The notes under the pieces: model-generated
The model's input: only the letters and a program-made list of their open reading frames with translations
Told to the model about the DNA's origin: nothing
Database searches by the model: none
Shown here: positions 51,295 to 56,215 of the stretch, piece after piece
Numbering within the stretch: the first letter of the stretch is position 1
How the letters are laid out: each line of letters begins with the position of its first letter
Program-made: the position numbers and the translations under genes
From: an uncultured Eubacteriales bacterium
GTDB taxonomy: Bacteria; Bacillota; Clostridia; Peptostreptococcales; Anaerovoracaceae
Direction: 5' to 3'
DNA: 56,215 bases
NCBI GenBank assembly: GCA_902786815.1
Contig: CADADV010000011.1
Span: 1 to 56,215 of the forward strand

Positions 51295-52151
51295 TGTTCG
51301 ATCCTGTAACCTTGTCTTTGAATGTAGACCCTCTTATCATGAGCGCATTGAGGGAGGACATTACAAGTGAAGATGTTTCTACAAACAGCGTCATGCCGAG
51401 AAGCTGCCCCGGAACAGCCGATCTGATCTGCAAAGAAGACGGCGTGATCTGCGGCCTGCAGGTCTTCGCCAGAGTCTTCGAACTTCTGGATCCGGATACG
51501 CAGATTTCGTTTGATGTGACGGAGGGTGAAGCAGTCACAAAAGGACAGCATCTTGCCAGCGTGACCGGTGATATACGTATCATCCTTTCCGGAGAGCGGA
51601 CTGCCCTGAATTATCTCCAGCGCATGAGCGGCATCGCCACCAACGCCAGGAAGATGTCTCAGCTTCTGGAGGGAACCGGGATCCGCCTTCTTGACACACG
51701 CAAAACCACACCGAACAACCGGATCTTCGAAAAATATGCCGTGCGCATAGGCGGCGGCTTCAACCATCGCTACAATCTGACCGACGGAGTCATGCTGAAA
51801 GACAACCATATCGGCGCGGCCGGCGGTGTCCGGGAAGCCGTGGAGGCTGCCAGGGAATACGCCCCCTTCGTCCGCAAGATCGAAGTCGAAACAGAGAATC
51901 TGGATATGGTCCGGGAAGCAGTCGAAGCCGGCGCGGATATCATCATGCTGGACAACATGGATCATGATCAAATGCAGGATGCCATCCGTCTCATCGATGG
52001 CCGCGCGGAAATCGAGATTTCCGGAAACGTGACGGCAGAACGCATCAACAGCATCCGGGATCTTGCAGTGGATTATATCTCCAGCGGCGCACTGACCCAT
52101 TCCTCACCGATTCTCGATGTATCGCTGAAGAATCTGCACCCCATCGATTGA
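51294..52151 (+). CDS. nadC: Nicotinate-nucleotide pyrophosphorylase
   Basis: Converts quinolinate and PRPP to nicotinate mononucleotide. The motifs LREDITSEDVSTNS, LNYLQRMSGIAT, LDTRKTTPNNRIFEK and HRYNLTDGVMLKDNH are complete. The ATG overlaps the nadB stop as TAATG, giving translational coupling. 285 residues, a normal length. Middle gene of nadB-nadC-niaR. Confidence 0.96.
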   Translation: MFDPVTLSLNVDPLIMSALREDITSEDVSTNSVMPRSCPGTADLICKEDGVICGLQVFARVFELLDPDTQISFDVTEGEAVTKGQHLASVTGDIRIILSGERTALNYLQRMSGIATNARKMSQLLEGTGIRLLDTRKTTPNNRIFEKYAVRIGGGFNHRYNLTDGVMLKDNHIGAAGGVREAVEAAREYAPFVRKIEVETENLDMVREAVEAGADIIMLDNMDHDQMQDAIRLIDGRAEIEISGNVTAERINSIRDLAVDYISSGALTHSSPILDVSLKNLHPID

Positions 52152-52183
52152 TCTGCCAAGTAACTGATATAAAGGAGCAAACC

Positions 52184-52729
52184 TTGAAAGGAAACGAACG
52201 AAGAGAGAATATTATTCACGAACTGCTGGCGGAAGGCGCTCCCGTCTCCGCCGGTACGCTCGCAAAAAAATACAGCGTCAGCCGTCAGGTAATCGTACAG
52301 GACGTGGCGCTTTTGCGCGCGCAGGGTCTGAAGATCCAATCTACCTCCCAAGGATACCTTCTGGACGACGCAGCGCACAGCAGCCGCGTGTTCAAGTCTT
52401 TGCATTCCGATGAAGAGACCGCTGAAGAACTCACGATTTGTGTTGATCTCGGCGGCTGCGTTGAAGATGTGTTCGTGTATCACCGCGCCTACGGCGTGAT
52501 CCGCGCCGATCTGAACATCAATTCCCGTCTGGACATCCGGCGCTTTATTGAAAACGTTTCCAGCGGCAATTCCCGCCTTCTGAAAAACATCACATCCGGA
52601 TACCACTACCATACAGTTACAGCAGACAGTAAGGAGATCCTTGACCTGATCCAGCAGGCCCTTTCAGAGCGAGGCTTCCTGGCGCCGCTCACTGACTATG
52701 AGCCGGTCGACTTCCACGGTGACGAGTAA
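52184..52729 (+). CDS. niaR: NiaR transcriptional repressor of NAD synthesis
   Basis: About 181 residues. An N-terminal HTH_11 domain (RRENIIHELLAEGAPVSAGTLAKKYSVSRQVIVQDV, seen here as SAGTLAKKYSVSRQVIVQD) is followed by the 3H domain (VYHRAYGVIRADLNI and SGYHYHTV) that binds nicotinate. The start codon is TTG at 52184, with AAAGGAG 7 bases upstream; an ATG 12 codons earlier lies within nadC and has none. NiaR represses nad genes, and the operator between nadA and nadB makes it self-regulating. Confidence 0.93.
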   Translation: MKGNERRENIIHELLAEGAPVSAGTLAKKYSVSRQVIVQDVALLRAQGLKIQSTSQGYLLDDAAHSSRVFKSLHSDEETAEELTICVDLGGCVEDVFVYHRAYGVIRADLNINSRLDIRRFIENVSSGNSRLLKNITSGYHYHTVTADSKEILDLIQQALSERGFLAPLTDYEPVDFHGDE

Positions 52730-52740
52730 GTTTCCGCGCA

Positions 52741-54222
52741 TCAATGTGCCTTTGGGCCTGACAGAAGCACCTGCTGCAGAGTGGCTTTCATGCTTGGGAT
52801 ATCGAGCGGCTTTGCAATATGCCCGTTCATTCCGACTTCTTCGGCTTTCTTGATATCCTCCTGGAACGCGTTCGCCGTCATGGCGATGATCGGAATGCCT
52901 GCAAGTCCGGCGTCAGGAAGATCACGGATCGCCTTTGTTGCTGTGTATCCGTCCATGACCGGCATTTGAATATCCATCAGGATCACATCATAGTATCCCG
53001 GCTCGGACGCTGCTGTCATTTCCAGGGCGATTTTTCCATTCTCCGCTGTTTCGACCAGGAATCCCTCCTGATCAAGCAGCATCTGCGCAATTTCCATGTT
53101 GACCATATTGTCTTCGACCAGCAGTGCGCGCATATCTTCAAATGAGATTCCATCCCCCTCGTTGAAACAGGTTTCCTCTTCCGGTTCTACCAGCGGGAAA
53201 TCGACGGTAATCGTAAATTCCGTACCTTTGCCCTTCTCGGTCCGGACGGTGATATCGCCGCCCATCATATCAACAATATTTTTTGTGATTGCCAAACCAA
53301 GTCCTGTTCCTTGGATTCTGCTGACCGTCGAAGTGCGTTCCCGTTCAAAAGGAATAAACAAACGCTCCGCAAATTCCGGGCTCATACCGATGCCTGTATC
53401 TTTGATGCGGATCTCATAACTGCCGGTCTCGTCACCTGCGGCAAGCTCAGTCAGCTGCAGGGACACACTGCCGTTTTCTTCAGTAAACTTTCCTGCGTTG
53501 CACAACAGATTCATCAGGGCGCGATCCAGCATAACCTTATCACACATCACCCATTTATTTGTAACATCACAGGATACGGATAATTCGATTGCTTTTGCTT
53601 CCAACTGGACCTTGACCAGATCGCACGCTTCCTGCATGCAGCTTTCCAGATTCACACAGGTCGGTTCAAGACTGAACTTCCCGCTTTCGATCCGGCTCAT
53701 GTCCAGTACATCGTTCACGATATCCAAAAGCTGACGGCTTGCCATTTCGATCTTGTCGATATACTCGCTTTTTTCGTCATATGTAACTTCCTCATGATTT
53801 GCCAGCGTGGTATATCCGATAATGGCATTCAGAGGCGTGCGGATGTCATGGGACATATTGGACAGGAAAAATGTTTTCGCCTTATTGGCCTCCTCCGCCG
53901 CAGACAGCTTCACTTCAAGCTGCTCATTCTCCTGGATCCTGTCAAATGTGCGGCGCATAAGAAGGAGCATGACAAATACGAAAATACTCCCGCCAAAAAG
54001 AATTCCCGCCATGACGAGATCCGGATTCCCGAAAAAACCGACGATCAGATATCCGGCGAAGAACATGATCAGAAGACAGATCGGAATATTAAAGAGCTTT
54101 CGTTCCCGATCCCAGTTTCCGTGTTTCCGGACATCCCTGGAGAAACACACATAACGGTATATGTTGTAAGCCATCAGCGCGCTGCCGGCAATTATCATCA
54201 CGTAGATGAAAATGTCCTTCAT
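52741..54222 (-). CDS. Hybrid sensor histidine kinase / response regulator
   Basis: About 493 residues. Two or three N-terminal helices, then a linker helix and HisKA (FFLSNMSHDIRTPLNAIIGYTTL, phospho-His in SHDIRTP), an ATPase domain (N-box NLLCNAGKFT, G1 DTGIGM, G2 GTGLGLAI), and a C-terminal receiver (LLVEDNMVNMEIA, phospho-Asp in DVILMDIQMPVMDG). It has no large extracellular sensing domain. There is no adjacent output regulator, so it may act through a separate phosphotransfer protein or by direct partner contact. AGAGG lies 7 bases before the ATG. Confidence 0.93.
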   Translation of the reverse strand: MKDIFIYVMIIAGSALMAYNIYRYVCFSRDVRKHGNWDRERKLFNIPICLLIMFFAGYLIVGFFGNPDLVMAGILFGGSIFVFVMLLLMRRTFDRIQENEQLEVKLSAAEEANKAKTFFLSNMSHDIRTPLNAIIGYTTLANHEEVTYDEKSEYIDKIEMASRQLLDIVNDVLDMSRIESGKFSLEPTCVNLESCMQEACDLVKVQLEAKAIELSVSCDVTNKWVMCDKVMLDRALMNLLCNAGKFTEENGSVSLQLTELAAGDETGSYEIRIKDTGIGMSPEFAERLFIPFERERTSTVSRIQGTGLGLAITKNIVDMMGGDITVRTEKGKGTEFTITVDFPLVEPEEETCFNEGDGISFEDMRALLVEDNMVNMEIAQMLLDQEGFLVETAENGKIALEMTAASEPGYYDVILMDIQMPVMDGYTATKAIRDLPDAGLAGIPIIAMTANAFQEDIKKAEEVGMNGHIAKPLDIPSMKATLQQVLLSGPKAH

Positions 54223-54375
54223 GATACATCCTCTTATTACAATCTCTTTCAAGTCAGTTTTTGACCTTGGCTTTTGGCGACAGTTCTGCCGTGTTGGTTT
54301 CCGCACGACGCACTCTCATATACTATTATAACCGACTATCATTTTTATGAACACTGTTGTTTTCTGATAATTTAG

Positions 54376-54402
54376 AAGAGCCTCTCATCAGGAGAGGCTC
54401 TT
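54376..54402 (-). terminator. Terminator of membrane protein gene
   Basis: AAGAGCCTCTC and GAGAGGCTCTT form a perfect 11-bp stem with a five-base loop, 3 bases after the stop at 54405; CTAAATTATC follows on the minus strand. Confidence 0.75.
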
Positions 54403-54404
54403 CG

Positions 54405-55085
54405 CTAGTATGCCAATGGTTGTTGATGCTCACTGTACAGATACGATAATGTGATCGTGACCTGGGATGGAATATAGAATATCCAGACTAAGAAGTCAAT
54501 CATGGCGTGCATGTCCCCGATCGTCAGGTCCCTGAATGTGATGGAGAAATCACAGCACAAGAACAGAGTGATCCCGATCCTGAACAGTAAAGATGTCTTT
54601 GTGCCGACCGGCATCCATGCGATGACCGCATTGACCAGCAGAAGCGTGAGATCCAAGAACCCCAACGCATTTGACAGGCTAAGCATTTCGGCCATATTAA
54701 GAGCCATCAGACCGGAAGCAAAGAAAGCAATTCGGATCAGCAGCACTTTAATAGTAAGCCGAAGGTACAGCGCATAGATAATCTGCACAAAACAGAACAG
54801 GATGATGCCGGGAAGAAATCCCCTCTCAACTCCAATCAGCGTCATGAAAAAATCTGCTGCCGCTGTTGTGAAAATTGCATAGGCAACAAGCCTATCTGAA
54901 GATTTTGTCCTGTTCGTTCCTGCATGACAGAAGTAATACCCCACTATAATCGTATTGATCAGTATTGCAGTATACATTAGGATCCGCACTGCCTGAACAC
55001 TCCAACCGCAAACCTTGCCAACTTCGATCAGGCAGAGCAGAAGCCCCTCGGAAATCAGATAACAGGATAGTCCTTTGCTTGACAT
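54405..55085 (-). CDS. Multi-pass membrane protein, YhhN/TMEM86-like?
   Basis: About 226 residues with seven or eight hydrophobic helices. The segment GITLFLCCDFSITFRDL and IDFLVWIFYIPSQVTITLSY has a faint resemblance to the lysoplasmalogenase (YhhN/TMEM86) fold, but I cannot confirm it. GGAG 9 bases before MSSKGLS supports a start at 55085; the frame is open for five more codons. It follows the truncated Gfo/Idh gene by 4-20 bases. Confidence 0.55.
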   Translation of the reverse strand: MSSKGLSCYLISEGLLLCLIEVGKVCGWSVQAVRILMYTAILINTIIVGYYFCHAGTNRTKSSDRLVAYAIFTTAAADFFMTLIGVERGFLPGIILFCFVQIIYALYLRLTIKVLLIRIAFFASGLMALNMAEMLSLSNALGFLDLTLLLVNAVIAWMPVGTKTSLLFRIGITLFLCCDFSITFRDLTIGDMHAMIDFLVWIFYIPSQVTITLSYLYSEHQQPLAY

Positions 55086-55104
55086 GGCTGCATGCTCCAT
55101 ATTG

Positions 55105-55959
55105 TTAATACTCTATCTGCTCAAGGATAACATCAAGCAGCTTTGCGTTTCTTATCGAGAAATCAGGTGAAACGAACGGCTCTTCGCCGTTTTCAATGCA
55201 TCTTCCGAGTTGCTCGGTCTCCAAAGTATAGTTCTGCCTTACCGATATCCTTCGCAGGGTTTCCTTCCCGTCCTGTGTGATGGTATAGCACAGCTCACCT
55301 GACTGGTTATACTCAACATCAGAGCGGATCGTGCCTTTCGATCCGTGGATGTACAGCCTGTCCTGTCTCGCATCCGATCCCGGCGGGAAAATCATTCCCA
55401 CGGTAAATGCCGCCCGGACACCATTCTTGAACTTCATGATCGCGGAAGCAAACACATCCACGCCCTTATCGTTGAACTCGGCCTCTGCCTTCACGTACTC
55501 CGGTTCGGAATCCGTCATCGACAGGATCATGGTGGTGCAATAGCATCCCAGGTCGTAAACTGCTCCTCCGCCCATCTCCTTGTGTATCCGTATATCCTCA
55601 ACATAACCCTGGGTAAGGAATGCCGTCTCGATATAATCCACATCTCCTATGATCCCGCTTTTCAGATCCGCCTTAAGGGAAGCAATATAGGAACTGTGCA
55701 GATAAGCATATGCCTCCATGAGGATCACCTTGTTCTCTTTGGCTGCATTGAACATTTCTTTCGCGTCTTCCGCATTGAGCGCCAAAGGCTTTTCGCAGAG
55801 GACACTTTTGCCTGCATTTAATGCCTTAATCACCCATTCCTTGTGAAGATGGTTCGGAAGGGGTATATAAACAGCCTGAACATCCGGATTCTCAAGCAGC
55901 CTGTCATAACCCACATAGGCCTTCTGAAAGCCAAACGCCTGCTTAAACAGACATGGCAA
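55105..55959 (-). pseudogene. Gfo/Idh/MocA oxidoreductase, 5'-truncated
   Basis: About 284 codons remain. YIPLPNHLHKEWVIKALNAGKSVLCEKPLA and the C-terminal alpha/beta domain (GGGAVYDLGCYC) belong to the Gfo/Idh/MocA family of NAD-dependent sugar dehydrogenases, given here as VLCEKPLALN. The expected N-terminal Rossmann strand with the GxGxxG motif (about 60 residues) is absent: an in-frame TAG precedes the only possible start, a TTG. Without the cofactor loop it cannot bind NAD normally. Translation from the TTG is possible but has no ribosome binding site. Confidence 0.7.
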
Positions 55960-56029
55960 AAGCTACAAGAAACAAGGAAGGCATTGCTGACCGGATACAA
56001 ATTACCACCTCCCTCCGTTATCAAAAAAA

Positions 56030-56049
56030 GGAACCGGTCTCCCGATTCC
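56030..56049 (-). terminator. Terminator of AbrB-like gene
   Basis: GGAACCGG...CCGATTCC stem, one mismatch; TTTTTTTG follows on the minus strand. 32 bases after the stop of the AbrB-like gene. Confidence 0.7.
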
Positions 56050-56080
56050 TCTTAGGTTGATATTGCCTCGTTATTTATTA

Positions 56081-56215
56081 CTATACGACTGTTCCGTTCC
56101 TGACTGCATCGGCAATGGCTAAGATGCTTTCTGATTTCATGATAGCAAGTCCTTGTCTTTCATCGCCAAGTACCACCAACTGATCTCCAGGTGAAATCTC
56201 AAATATCTTTCTTGC
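56081..56215 (-). CDS. AbrB-like protein, 3' end only
   Basis: The C-terminal 44 residues run off the window: KIFEISPGDQLVVLGDE and GLAIMKSESILAIADAV. A hydrophobic VVLGD followed by a Gly-Leu-Ala strand is the typical second half of a SpoVT/AbrB swapped-hairpin DNA-binding domain. The N-terminal part lies beyond the window edge. Confidence 0.65.
   Translation of the reverse strand, partial: ARKIFEISPGDQLVVLGDERQGLAIMKSESILAIADAVRNGTVV

Noticed and set aside
55953-56055. Short plus-strand frame starting MAKATRNKEG
   Set aside because: It runs through the terminator of the AbrB-like gene and has no ribosome binding site.
1-56215. tRNA or rRNA genes
   Set aside because: No cloverleaf-like run with T-arm GGTTCGA-type sequence or rRNA core motif noticed by eye; a tRNAscan would be decisive.

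Overview
The window is a stretch of low-GC-phylum (Firmicutes) chromosome with fairly GC-rich coding DNA, most likely from an anaerobic Clostridia member. An Anaerovoracaceae/Family XIII-type gut bacterium is my guess. The reasons are the classical Firmicutes gene orders (rpsB-tsf; yicC-gmk-rpoZ; yggS-sepF-divIVA-lspA-rluD; ylxM-ffh-rpsP-khpA-rimM-trmD), RqcH, NiaR-controlled NAD synthesis, a 4-hydroxybutyrate-dehydrogenase-like enzyme, and strong AGGAGG ribosome binding sites. No tRNA, rRNA, CRISPR array, intact transposase or prophage was recognised.

Layout. 1-2.2 kb is a decayed accessory patch: gene fragments of a radical SAM protein, a nitroreductase and a TetR regulator lie fused to one another, followed by an intact flavodoxin, the C-terminal stub of an AAA_4-type protein and about 400 bases of hairpin-rich non-coding DNA. 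2.2-20.5 kb is core information processing and division: translation factors, guanylate kinase, omega, YicC, RqcH, the DivIVA/SepF block, the SRP/ribosome-maturation block and topoisomerase III. 20.5-30.5 kb is metabolic: a lone PTS-IIC permease; a TauABC-like importer in one operon with an iron-dependent 4-hydroxybutyrate-type dehydrogenase; a divergent aldehyde dehydrogenase; a cobalamin-dependent methionine synthase activation-domain protein; and a tRNA nucleotidyltransferase. 31-41 kb is mostly envelope-related: MATE exporter, an L,D-transpeptidase / VanX-type dipeptidase / DUF1295 operon, a very large MMPL/RND transporter whose outer loop contains about six diverged ~80-residue repeats, and glutaminase. 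40-47 kb holds poorly characterised secreted, lipoprotein and membrane proteins, a truncated QueT-like gene, an Old-Yellow-type flavin oxidoreductase and an iron alcohol dehydrogenase with an unusual palindrome cluster in its 5' leader. 47.8-56.2 kb holds an AraC-type regulator, divergent nadA and nadB-nadC-niaR with a probable NiaR operator between them, a hybrid histidine kinase, a membrane protein, a 5'-truncated Gfo/Idh/MocA oxidoreductase and the 3' end of an AbrB-like gene.

Points that stand out: (i) several promoters place transcription starts at or within a few bases of the start codon with no Shine-Dalgarno sequence (HlyD-like gene, cca and the gene divergent to it), suggesting leaderless mRNAs; (ii) the TauABC + 4HbD-like + aldehyde dehydrogenase cluster could handle a C4 or sulfonated semialdehyde; (iii) the repeat-bearing MMPL transporter; (iv) an EF-Ts with an unusually long insertion; (v) the patchwork pseudogene region at the left end. 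I did not find a clearly novel defence or mobile system. Functions are assigned by recognising family motifs by eye, not by database search.
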